Shown: positions 1 to 6,669, counted from the stretch's first letter. The stretch is 9,769 bases of DNA from Desulfurivibrio alkaliphilus (GCA_011048585.1 DSDS01000168.1:1-9769); one strand, 5' to 3'. The notes: generated from the sequence alone by a model not told the origin. Numbers and translations: made by a program.

Positions 1-1
1 G

Positions 2-1015
2 TTCCCCCGGCCGGAAGGATTGGGTTGCTGGCGCAACCCGGAGGATGATATCCCAACCGTCGCCCCCTCCTGCCGGAGTTTGTCCCGGCCGATAGCCCCC
101 GGCTGGCGGGTGGGGAGCTTTTCCCAGCTGGTGGCCGCCAAACACTCCGGCGCATCCGATTTCAGCGCCGGGCGCGATTACGACGACGGTGGCGGCCCCG
201 ATCTCACCAGCCCTTCCGCCGGGCCAAAAGGAGCGCCGGCTGCTCCGTCCCCTCTCTTCGCCGCCCGGGTTCCCCTGGCCGATTTTCCGGCCGGCCTGGC
301 CGCTGGCAACCTGATTCACCGCATCTTTGAGCTGATCTCCTTTACCGACACCAGCGGTCACCAGGAGATCATCTCCAGACAAACGGCCGCCTTCGGCCTC
401 GGAGATCGGGGCAACCAGGTCGCGGCCCTGGGGCAGGCGGTGGCCGCGGTGCTGCAAACCCCGCTGACCGGCGAACATCCTTTCTGCCTGGCGGAGATTG
501 GCGACGACCAGCGACTCAACGAACTGCCCTTTATCTTTCCCACCGGCCGGCAAGGCGAAGCCCTGGGACCCGCCCGACTGGCCACGGCCTTTGCCGACCA
601 TCACGACCGCTTACCGCCGGGCTATCCCGTTCTGCTGCGAACTCTGCAGTTCGCCGACCTGGCGGGCTTTCTCAAGGGATTTATCGATCTGGTTTTCCAG
701 TGGCGCCAACGCTGGTATATCATCGACTACAAGAGCAACCTGCTGGGATCATCCTACGCCGACTACAACTGCAAGCGGCTGGAAGAGCCCATGGCCCGCC
801 ACCACTATATTCTCCAGTACCACATCTATACCGTGGCCCTGCACCGCTACCTGACGGCCCGGCTGCCGGACTACGATTACCGGCGCCATTTCGGGGGGGT
901 CTTCTACCTTTTCCTCAGGGGAATGCACCCGGAGCTGGGGCCGGCCGCCGGAGTTTTTGCCCATCGCCCCCCGGCGGCCCTGATCGAAACGCTGTCACGG
1001 GATATCTTCGGGTAA
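2..1015 (+). CDS. recB: RecB, exodeoxyribonuclease V beta subunit (C-terminal part; 5' end outside window)
   Basis: RecB is the helicase-nuclease subunit of RecBCD, which processes double-strand DNA ends and loads RecA at Chi. The reading frame is open from base 2, so the true start lies upstream and only about 337 residues are seen. They cover the end of the helicase region and the nuclease domain. Visible marks are NLIHRIFE with the nuclease-domain His (around 314-325), FIDLVF with the metal-binding Asp at 686-688, and IDYKSN with Asp at 725-727 and Lys at 731-733, the catalytic D...DxK signature. The following LQYHIYTVALHRYL and HFGGVFYLFLRG blocks match the E. coli RecB C-terminus closely from memory. 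All nuclease residues are intact and the end (TAA) is at the usual place. recD follows after one intervening gene, which supports a RecBCD locus rather than AddAB. Confidence 0.93.
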   Translation, partial: FPRPEGLGCWRNPEDDIPTVAPSCRSLSRPIAPGWRVGSFSQLVAAKHSGASDFSAGRDYDDGGGPDLTSPSAGPKGAPAAPSPLFAARVPLADFPAGLAAGNLIHRIFELISFTDTSGHQEIISRQTAAFGLGDRGNQVAALGQAVAAVLQTPLTGEHPFCLAEIGDDQRLNELPFIFPTGRQGEALGPARLATAFADHHDRLPPGYPVLLRTLQFADLAGFLKGFIDLVFQWRQRWYIIDYKSNLLGSSYADYNCKRLEEPMARHHYILQYHIYTVALHRYLTARLPDYDYRRHFGGVFYLFLRGMHPELGPAAGVFAHRPPAALIETLSRDIFG

Positions 1016-1038
1016 ACGGCCAGATTGAGGCAAAGCGG

Positions 1039-1068
1039 TTGACCTTGATATACCATTGGCGGTAAAAC
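1039..1068 (+). promoter_or_regulatory. Possible promoter for the S1-domain gene
   Basis: TTGACC (1039-1044, five of six matches to -35) is followed after 18 bp by TAAAAC (1063-1068, four of six to -10). It lies in the 116-bp gap after recB and would give a leader of about 55 nt. This would let the S1 gene and possibly recD be transcribed independently of recB. Based on consensus matching only. Confidence 0.35.
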
Positions 1069-1131
1069 CTGCGGATGATCCCCGGATAGTGGGGCGACAA
1101 CCATGACAAACAAGACAAGGAGTTTAAAGTA

Positions 1132-2370
1132 ATGAGCGGTTTTGCTGACCTTTTTGAACAAAGCGGCGTGGCTGACCAGAAACTTCAGCCCGGCCAGAAG
1201 ATCAAGGCCAGGGTGGTGGGAATCGCCCGGGAGTGGATCTTTATCGATCTCGGCGGCAAGAGCGAAGGGTCGGTGGCCAAGGCCGAATTCCTTGATCCCG
1301 CCGGCAACTGCACCGTGGCGGTGGGGGATGAGGTGGAGGTCTATTTCCTGGCCGACAATAAACAGGAAAAACTCTTCACCACCAGGGTGGGCGGCAGTGC
1401 GGTGCAGGCCCACCTGGAGGAGGCTTTCCACGGCCGGATCCCGATTGAGGGCACGGTGGAGGCGGAAACCAAGGGCGGCTTCCTGGTAAAGATCGGGGGG
1501 GCCTCCGCCCGGGCCTTCTGTCCTTACTCTCAGATGGGGCTGCGCCGGGTGGAAAACCCGGAGAGCCTGTTGGGCCAAAACTTCTCTTTTCTGATCATGG
1601 AGTTGCGCGAGGGAGGAAAAAACGTCCTGCTCTCTCGCCGCCAGTTGCTGGAGCAGGAGCGGGCGGCGCGCAAGGAGGAATTACGGGCCAAACTTAAGGT
1701 CGGGGACCGGGTGACCGGTACCGTCACCTCGGTTCGTGACTTCGGGGCATTTGTCGATATCGGCGGTATCGAGGGGTTGATCCCAGCCTCGGAGATCGGT
1801 TGGAGTCGAGTGGAGGATCTGCACAGCCATCTGGAGGTGGAGCGCCAGGTGGAAGTGGTGATCAAAAGCCTGGATTTCGAGGCCGATCGCTACTCCTTCA
1901 GCCTCAAGGAGACCCTGCCCGATCCCTGGGAGCAGACCCCGACCCTTTTCCCGGAGGGTTCCACCCACCGGGGACGGGTCGCCCGGCTCACCGATTTCGG
2001 AGCCTTTGTCAACCTGGCGCCGGGGATTGACGGCCTGATCCATATCTCCAAACTGGGGGCCGGCCGGCGGATCAACCATCCCCGGGAGGTGGCCCGGGTC
2101 GGCGATGAACTGGAGGTTCAGGTCGAGGCCCTGGATCCGGCAAACCACCGGATATCCCTGGCCCTTACCCCTCCCGCCGGCGGCGGGGAAGGGGAGGGGG
2201 GAGCGGCAAAAACCGCCGAGCGCATCGAGCGCATCAAGGGTGGCGGCAAAAAACCGATGGCCGACGACGACCACCGGCGGGACTTCCAGAAGTATGCCGG
2301 CAAGAAAGGCAGCGGCTCCATGGGGACTCTGGGTGATCTGCTCAAATCCAAACTGGCGGGCAAGTCGTAG
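1132..2370 (+). CDS. RNA-binding protein with four S1 domains (RpsA-like)
   Basis: A 412-residue cytoplasmic protein predicted to bind RNA, built from four consecutive S1 (OB-fold) domains: about residues 18-87, 101-172, 188-260 and 275-348. Domains 3 and 4 are the most canonical (VTSVRDFGAFVDIGG...GLIPASEIGW; VARLTDFGAFVNLAPG...GLIHISKLG). Domains 1 and 2 are more diverged. A charged, Gly/Lys-rich tail (349-412) ends in GTLGDLLKSKLAGKS. True ribosomal protein S1 of Gram-negative bacteria usually has six domains, so this is more likely a paralogue acting in translation, RNA decay or stress than the main S1. The ATG has a good ribosome binding site (AAGGAG at 1117-1122, 9 nt away). It sits between recB and recD, an unusual place; no S1 protein is a known part of RecBCD. 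Domain calls are firm, the cellular role is not. Confidence 0.85.
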   Translation: MSGFADLFEQSGVADQKLQPGQKIKARVVGIAREWIFIDLGGKSEGSVAKAEFLDPAGNCTVAVGDEVEVYFLADNKQEKLFTTRVGGSAVQAHLEEAFHGRIPIEGTVEAETKGGFLVKIGGASARAFCPYSQMGLRRVENPESLLGQNFSFLIMELREGGKNVLLSRRQLLEQERAARKEELRAKLKVGDRVTGTVTSVRDFGAFVDIGGIEGLIPASEIGWSRVEDLHSHLEVERQVEVVIKSLDFEADRYSFSLKETLPDPWEQTPTLFPEGSTHRGRVARLTDFGAFVNLAPGIDGLIHISKLGAGRRINHPREVARVGDELEVQVEALDPANHRISLALTPPAGGGEGEGGAAKTAERIERIKGGGKKPMADDDHRRDFQKYAGKKGSGSMGTLGDLLKSKLAGKS

Positions 2371-2371
2371 A

Positions 2372-2437
2372 GTGGGGCCAGGCCGGGGCACCACCTTCAC
2401 CATCTATCTGCCCGCCGCTCTATCCGCCGCCCGATAA
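2372..2437 (+). pseudogene. Relic of a histidine kinase C-terminus
   Basis: The frame starting one base after the S1 gene's stop reads VGPGRGTTFTIYLPA, then six more codons and TAA at 2435-2437. The pattern GxGT-x-F-x-I/V-x-LP is the G2 box and final beta strand that ends the HATPase_c domain of sensor histidine kinases. Nothing kinase-like is found upstream, because that DNA is the S1 gene in another frame. I read it as the stub of a kinase gene whose body was lost when the present neighbours came together. The stretch is short, so chance resemblance cannot be excluded. It has no start codon or function of its own and fills most of the 80-bp gap before recD. Confidence 0.5.
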
Positions 2438-2453
2438 ACCTGGAGTAACCGTG

Positions 2454-4277
2454 ATGAACAGCGCAATGGACCATCTGCTGAGCTGCTGGGTGCGGGAGGG
2501 GATACTGGGGGAGTTTGACCGCCACTGGCTTGAGCTGCTGGCCCGGCTGGACCCCCAGGCTTCCCCGGCGGTATTGCTGGCAGGAGCCCTGGCCCGGGCG
2601 GCCATCGACCAGGGGCATCTCTGCCTGGAACTGGAACGGTTGGTCACCCGGGACCTGCCCAAGCCGGAGAAAGCCGACCCCTTCACTTTCCCGGCCGTAC
2701 AAGAGCTGCGGGCTGAATTGTGCCGTTCACCCCTGGTGGCCTGCCCCGACCAGCGGCAACAAGCGGCTGACTTAAACTCCATTACCCCCCTGGTCCTGGA
2801 AGAAAACCGCCTCTATCTGCGGCGCTACCAGCAGTATGAAGCCGGGTTGGCGGCCGCCATCCGCAAACGGGCCGCCACCAAAGGGCTCGAAGTTGAGCCC
2901 AAACAACTGGCAACCAGCCTTAACGCTTTGGCCGCTGCCGCCGTCCTCACCCTGGCCCCCGACCAGCAAAGGGCGATCACCGCCGCCCTGGTCCACCGGT
3001 TGTCGGTGATCTCCGGCGGCCCGGGCACCGGCAAGACCACGATCATCTTTTTTATCCTGGCCATGGGCAGGCTGCTGGCGGCCGAACAGGGACAGCCACC
3101 CCCACGGACCCTGCTGCTGGCCCCCACCGGCAAGGCCGCGGCTCGTCTGGGCGAAGCGGTGGGGGAAAAGATAGCGCGGCTGCAAACCACCATCCCCGCC
3201 GATTCACCCTGGGCCCGGATCATAGCCGACCTGCCCCAGGGGGCGATGACCATTCATCGTGCCCTGGGCTACCAGACGGAAACCCCGACCATTTTCCGCC
3301 ATCGGGCCGACAATCCCCTGGCTGTCGATCTGGTGGTGGTGGATGAGGCCTCCATGGTAGATGTCGCCCTGATGAGTAAACTCTTTGCCGCGGTACCGGC
3401 CGGGGCCCGGCTGATCCTGCTGGGCGACAAGGATCAGCTGGCTTCGGTGGAGGCCGGCTCCATCCTGGGAGATATCTGCACCGCCACCGCCGATGGAAAA
3501 GGGAACGGGGAGCTGGCTGACTGCGTCATCACCCTTAAGCGGGGTTTCCGTTTCGATTCCCGGCGGGGGATCGGCGCCCTGACCGGGGCGATCAATGCCG
3601 GCGACAGCGCCGCGGCCTTGCGGATTTTAGATCATGATCCGGCCGGGGAGGTGGCCAGAGCCGAGCCGGTCAGCCTCGAACAGGATCGGGAGTTTCAGGA
3701 CCTGCTGGTAACCGGCTTTGGTCCCTGCCTGAGGGCAACCAGCCCCGATGAGGCCCTGGCCCGGCTCAACGATTTTCGTCTGCTTTGCCCCCATCGCCGG
3801 GGTGAGGCCGGGGTGGAGGGCCTCAATTTTTTCTGCCGCCGTCTGCTGGCCGCTACCGGTCTCTTGCAACCAACCGGGGAGTGGTATCGGGGCCGGCCGA
3901 TCATGATCACCGCCAACGACTACGGCCTGAATCTGTTCAACGGCGATTTGGGAGTGATCTGGGAATCCCCCGAAGATGACCACCAATTGCGGGCCTTTTT
4001 TGCTCTGGGCGGCACCGTCCGCCGGTTGCTGCCCTCGCGCCTGCCCCGCCATGAAACCGCCTTCGCCATGACCATCCACAAGAGCCAGGGCTCGGAGTTC
4101 GAGCAGGTGGCGGTGATCCTGCCCCGAGACTCTTCGCCGATTCTTACCCGGGAGTTGCTTTACACCGCCGTCTCCCGGGCCCGCGGGCGGGTGAAAATCT
4201 TCGGCTCGCAAGCCGTAATCACCACGGCCATCAATCGCAAGGTGGAGCGAGCCTCGGGCCTGGGTGCCCGCCTTTAA
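2454..4277 (+). CDS. recD: RecD, exodeoxyribonuclease V alpha subunit (5'-3' helicase)
   Basis: RecD is the superfamily 1B 5'-to-3' motor of RecBCD and works in the cytoplasm with RecB and RecC. At about 607 residues it matches the E. coli protein in length, so it looks complete. Helicase motifs in order: Walker A GGPGTGKT near residues 188-195; Walker B VVVDEAS with Asp297-Glu298; motif III LILLGDKDQLASVEAG; LKRGFRFDS with the motif IV-type Arg; TIHKSQGSEF near residue 540; and YTAVSRAR near residue 570 with the motif VI arginines. The N-terminal block (LLSCWVREGILGEFDRHWLELLARLD) is the RecB-interacting region type. I chose the ATG at 2454, 8 nt after GGAG (2442-2445); the GTG directly before it at 2451 is possible but closer than ideal. 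No terminator is evident after the stop. Motifs are intact and I see no sign of decay. Confidence 0.95.
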   Translation: MNSAMDHLLSCWVREGILGEFDRHWLELLARLDPQASPAVLLAGALARAAIDQGHLCLELERLVTRDLPKPEKADPFTFPAVQELRAELCRSPLVACPDQRQQAADLNSITPLVLEENRLYLRRYQQYEAGLAAAIRKRAATKGLEVEPKQLATSLNALAAAAVLTLAPDQQRAITAALVHRLSVISGGPGTGKTTIIFFILAMGRLLAAEQGQPPPRTLLLAPTGKAAARLGEAVGEKIARLQTTIPADSPWARIIADLPQGAMTIHRALGYQTETPTIFRHRADNPLAVDLVVVDEASMVDVALMSKLFAAVPAGARLILLGDKDQLASVEAGSILGDICTATADGKGNGELADCVITLKRGFRFDSRRGIGALTGAINAGDSAAALRILDHDPAGEVARAEPVSLEQDREFQDLLVTGFGPCLRATSPDEALARLNDFRLLCPHRRGEAGVEGLNFFCRRLLAATGLLQPTGEWYRGRPIMITANDYGLNLFNGDLGVIWESPEDDHQLRAFFALGGTVRRLLPSRLPRHETAFAMTIHKSQGSEFEQVAVILPRDSSPILTRELLYTAVSRARGRVKIFGSQAVITTAINRKVERASGLGARL

Positions 4278-4310
4278 CCCCAGTTGGTAAAAAGAGTTGT
4301 TTGGTCCAAA

Positions 4311-4337
4311 TTAACGATTGAGCTGCAGTCTGATAAT
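4311..4337 (+). promoter_or_regulatory. Possible promoter of the selenopeptide operon
   Basis: The 139-bp gap after recD is clearly more AT-rich than its surroundings. It holds GATAAT (4332-4337, five of six to -10) with TTAACG (4311-4316, four of six to -35) 15 bp upstream, a short spacer. No other -10-like box as good is seen in the gap. This would start the transcript for the small membrane protein and the precursor peptide. Consensus match only; an activator or an alternative sigma factor is possible. Confidence 0.35.
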
Positions 4338-4416
4338 TTGCTAGAACCTAAAGATGGGCATGACGACAGCTCCCCAGGCAATTAGGAGAAAAATTACAAG
4401 ATAGCAAGGAGGTTGA

Positions 4417-4602
4417 ATGACCATTGCCGGCGTACCCATTATTTTGCTCCTTGGCATTACCTTGTTTTTACTGCTTATCTTTCAGCTTATGTCTGGTCTG
4501 CGGATTATCAAGGCATCCTTTGCCACCCACAAAAAGGTCGGCATGCTGGTGGTTATCCTGGCCATGGTCCATGGTTTGCTGGCTATCACCAGCAACATGT
4601 AG
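4417..4602 (+). CDS. Small two-helix membrane protein with paired histidines
   Basis: A 61-residue protein I do not recognise by name. Residues 5-24 form one hydrophobic helix and residues 41-57 a second, joined by a short basic loop (SGLRIIKASFATHKK), so both ends probably face the periplasm. His38 and His52 are 14 residues apart at the start and in the middle of the second helix, a spacing seen for heme ligands in cytochrome b-type and ferric-reductase-like membrane domains. The SGLRIIK...HKKVG...HGLLA pattern resembles one helical hairpin of such a domain. Heme binding is my inference. The gene has a strong ribosome binding site (AAGGAGG at 4406-4412, 4 nt from ATG) and lies 62 nt before the precursor peptide gene, with no terminator between them, so the two are probably co-transcribed. 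It could be a redox or export helper for the peptide, or unrelated. Confidence 0.75.
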   Translation: MTIAGVPIILLLGITLFLLLIFQLMSGLRIIKASFATHKKVGMLVVILAMVHGLLAITSNM

Positions 4603-4664
4603 CAGCCTTCATCAAGATGCGGGGCCAACAACGACGCTCCGCGCCAAACCAAAAGGAGGAAATC

Positions 4665-4904
4665 ATGAAGTCCCAGGACACCAAGGGTTTTTTGGCCGGC
4701 TTGTGCCTGACCGCCTTGCTGGCCGGAGGTACCCTGGCGGCTCCAACCCCGGCGCTGGGTTCCAGCGGTTGCGCTTCCGGCGGCAAGACCACCCAGGGAG
4801 AGGGTGGCACCGACGGCGGTGATGCCGGTACCGAGGGCAAGGGAGAAGCCGAGGAGGAGAGCACCGAAGGCAGCGGCAGTTGAGAGGGCACAAGCAGCTG
4901 ATAA
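4665..4904 (+). CDS. sbtA: SbtA-like selenocysteine-containing RiPP precursor peptide (two in-frame UGA codons)
   Basis: Conventional translation gives 72 residues ending at TGA 4881-4883. Reading that TGA and the next in-frame TGA (4899-4901) as selenocysteine gives 79 residues, ending at TAA 4902-4904. The start has an excellent ribosome binding site (AAGGAGG at 4653-4659, 5 nt from ATG). The N-terminus is a leader with a hydrophobic stretch (residues 8-26, ending LAAPTPALG), like a secretion signal. The rest is a Gly/Glu/Thr/Ser-rich low-complexity core. The only core Cys is Cys36 in SSGC; the recoded residues are U73 in EGSGSU and U79 in EGTSSU, so all three sit in similar Ser/Gly contexts. 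A SECIS-like hairpin follows each TGA at a suitable distance. A radical SAM/SPASM maturase lies just downstream. This layout fits the in-silico 'selenobiotic'/thio(seleno)oxazole SbtA-SbtM family. The gene is firm, Sec at the first TGA likely, Sec at the second plausible. Without recoding the peptide would lose the repeat. Confidence 0.75.
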
Positions 4905-4911
4905 GAGCTGC
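4894..4911 (+). promoter_or_regulatory. Candidate bacterial SECIS hairpin 1 (for UGA at 4881)
   Basis: A perfect 6-bp stem, GCAGCT (4894-4899) with AGCTGC (4906-4911), closes a 6-nt loop GATAAG. The loop begins with G and starts 16 nt after the UGA at 4881-4883. Published descriptions of bacterial SECIS elements ask for a 3-14 nt loop with G in its first two positions, about 16-37 nt after the UGA. The second in-frame UGA overlaps the top of this hairpin. The lower stem is weak, with only GG/CC further pairing across an asymmetric bulge. Confidence 0.5.
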
Positions 4912-4914
4912 CCA

Positions 4915-4933
4915 AGGACGCAGGTTGCGTCCT
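4915..4933 (+). promoter_or_regulatory. Candidate bacterial SECIS hairpin 2 (for UGA at 4899)
   Basis: A perfect 7-bp stem, AGGACGC (4915-4921) with GCGTCCT (4927-4933), closes the 5-nt loop AGGTT. The loop begins 20 nt after the UGA at 4899-4901 and has G in its second position. The GC-AGGU-U-GC top closely resembles the GCAGGUCUGC top of the E. coli fdhF SECIS as I remember it. No T-run follows, so it is not an intrinsic terminator. Its loop begins 38 nt after the first UGA, at or just past the usual limit, so it fits the second UGA better. Confidence 0.6.
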
Positions 4934-4963
4934 CAACGTTTTGCTGAAGCCCTGAAGCACACC

Positions 4964-5000
4964 GGCAGGAGACCCGCCGTGGTCTCCTGCCTCCTTTTTT
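4964..5000 (+). terminator. Rho-independent terminator between precursor and maturase
   Basis: A perfect 10-bp stem, GGCAGGAGAC (4964-4973) with GTCTCCTGCC (4982-4991), encloses an 8-nt loop and is followed by TCC and six T (4995-5000). It lies 60 bp after the peptide's TAA and 21 bp before the maturase ATG. It probably ends most transcripts after the peptide gene and lets a minority read through, giving high peptide and low enzyme levels. Confidence 0.85.
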
Positions 5001-5021
5001 GAGAGTCGCCATGGCCGCAAA

Positions 5022-6641
5022 ATGCCGATGAACTACCCGGAAGCACCGCTAAAAGAGATCTTTCCCGCCTGTCACCACCTTGTTGGCCCTGAAAAATGGG
5101 AGCAACTGGCTGGAGAGTTGACAAGGGCCGGGCAGGGGGCAAACTTACCAGCGATTATCCGGGCCCAAGGCGCAAGCCTGATCCTGCCTCCCTACCTGCC
5201 CGAGCTGGCCGAACTGGAGGCGGCCACTTGGGCCTGCCGCGGTGAGCAGGGGAAATTGGCGGACCGGCCCGAAGCAAAAATCCTCAATCCCTCTTTGCGA
5301 ATCTTAAATTGCAGCTGGCGCAATCTGGCCACCGTTCTTTCCCCCGGGGAGCGACCGGAGTCGGCCCCCACCCCCGGATCGGAAACCCTGCTGGTCTGGC
5401 TGGGCCCCCGCAGCGGCCGGGTTCGGGTCCAGCCGGCCACCGATGACGATCTACTGGCCTTGAAAATCACCGCGGAAAAGCTGCCCATCGGCCCCACCGC
5501 CCTTAAACATGGAGTGGCGGTGGCCAATCTGCATCGGGTGGTGGAGCAGGCCCGGAACAAGGGGCTGATTCTGGCACCCGAACCCCTGCTGCTCCGGGAC
5601 CCGGATAATTTTATCCCCCAGGGAAAGGCTTTCGAACGTTTTTTAAAACCCCGGGTCTTTACCCTTCAGTGGCACATCACCCAAGCCTGTGATCTGAACT
5701 GTAAACACTGCTACGACCGCAGCTCCCGTCAAACCATGTCCCTGGAGCAGGCCTTTTATGTGCTGGAACAGCTGGAAAGCTTCTGCGCCGCCCGCCGGGT
5801 CAGGGGCAAGGTGACTTTCACCGGGGGCAACCCCTTGCTCTATCCCCATTTCAACACCCTTTACCTTGAAGCGGTCAAACGGGGATTTCCGGTGAGTATT
5901 CTGGGTAATCCCACCTCCCGGCAACGCCTGGAGGAGCTGGTGGCCATTCAGGCCCCGACCTTCTACCAGGTTAGCCTGGAGGGGCTGCCGGAGCACAACG
6001 ATTTCGTCCGCCAGGACGGCTATTTTGATCGGGTGCTGGAGTTTTTACCGATCTTGAAGGAGTTGGGGATCTTCTCCCAGGTCATGCTCACCCTGACCCG
6101 GGACAATATGGCTCAGGTTCTACCCCTGGGCGAGATCCTGCGCGACCGGGCCGACCTTTTCACCTTCAACCGCTTGTCGGCGGTGGGGGAGGGGGCGAGG
6201 CTGCTGATGCCCGATCCCGCCGACTACCAGGCTTTTCTCCGGGAATATATGGCAGAGACGGTTAACAACCCGGTGCTGGGTCTCAAGGACAACCTGATCA
6301 ATATCATCCGGGACCAGGAGGGGCGCAAGCCCTTTGGTGGCTGCACCGGTTTCGGTTGCGGGGCCGCCTTCAACTTCCTGACCCTGCTCTCCGATGGCGA
6401 ACTCCATGCCTGTCGCAAGTTCCCCTCCTTTATCGGCAACATCTATCAGGAAGGGCTGAATGACGCTTACGATTCCCCGGCCGGTCGGCGCTACCGAGCC
6501 GGCAGCGCCGGTTGCCGCGACTGCAAACTGCTGCCGGCCTGCGGCGGCTGCCAGGCGGTGATTTACAGCTCCGGCCTTGATCCCGCCCGGGACCGGGATC
6601 CCTACTGCTTTTACGCCCAGGCCCCGGGTTTGCCGGGGTAA
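5022..6641 (+). CDS. sbtM: Radical SAM/SPASM peptide maturase, SbtM-like
   Basis: A 539-residue cytoplasmic enzyme expected to bind S-adenosylmethionine and [4Fe-4S] clusters and modify the small peptide encoded just upstream. Residues 1-210 are a family-specific N-terminal region (begins IFPACHHLVGPEKWEQL; possibly peptide recognition). The radical SAM core begins around 213 with CDLNCKHC: Cys223, Cys227 and Cys230 are the CxxxCxxC cluster ligands. FTGGNPLLYP follows as the GGE-type SAM-binding motif with Asn in place of Glu. The C-terminal SPASM-type region has Cys441, Cys446, Cys464, then CRDCKLLPACGGC (Cys498, 501, 507, 510) and Cys529, enough for two auxiliary clusters. The start at 5022 has no good ribosome binding site, and ATG 5028 is possible. 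It lies just past a terminator, which suggests low expression. The overall organisation and the partner peptide fit the selenobiotic/thio(seleno)oxazole maturase family; the exact chemistry is not shown by sequence. Confidence 0.85.
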   Translation: MPMNYPEAPLKEIFPACHHLVGPEKWEQLAGELTRAGQGANLPAIIRAQGASLILPPYLPELAELEAATWACRGEQGKLADRPEAKILNPSLRILNCSWRNLATVLSPGERPESAPTPGSETLLVWLGPRSGRVRVQPATDDDLLALKITAEKLPIGPTALKHGVAVANLHRVVEQARNKGLILAPEPLLLRDPDNFIPQGKAFERFLKPRVFTLQWHITQACDLNCKHCYDRSSRQTMSLEQAFYVLEQLESFCAARRVRGKVTFTGGNPLLYPHFNTLYLEAVKRGFPVSILGNPTSRQRLEELVAIQAPTFYQVSLEGLPEHNDFVRQDGYFDRVLEFLPILKELGIFSQVMLTLTRDNMAQVLPLGEILRDRADLFTFNRLSAVGEGARLLMPDPADYQAFLREYMAETVNNPVLGLKDNLINIIRDQEGRKPFGGCTGFGCGAAFNFLTLLSDGELHACRKFPSFIGNIYQEGLNDAYDSPAGRRYRAGSAGCRDCKLLPACGGCQAVIYSSGLDPARDRDPYCFYAQAPGLPG

Positions 6642-6669
6642 GCGAGATAAAACTCAAGAGGTGATTATC

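Noticed and set aside
904..1578. Long - strand frame across the end of recB and start of the S1 gene
   Set aside because: It crosses two well-supported genes on the other strand and shows no motif.
4354..4404. 16-codon ORF (MGMTTAPQAIRRKITR) before the membrane protein
   Set aside because: No ribosome binding site and no recognisable leader features; likely chance in the AT-rich gap.
4413..4664. A longer N-terminal extension of the precursor peptide gene reading through the small membrane protein region
   Set aside because: The frame there starts with no suitable ribosome binding site and overlaps a better supported membrane protein; ATG 4665 has an ideal ribosome binding site and begins a proper leader.
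4915..4933. Reading this hairpin as an intrinsic terminator
   Set aside because: No T-run follows it, and a far better terminator lies at 4964-5000.
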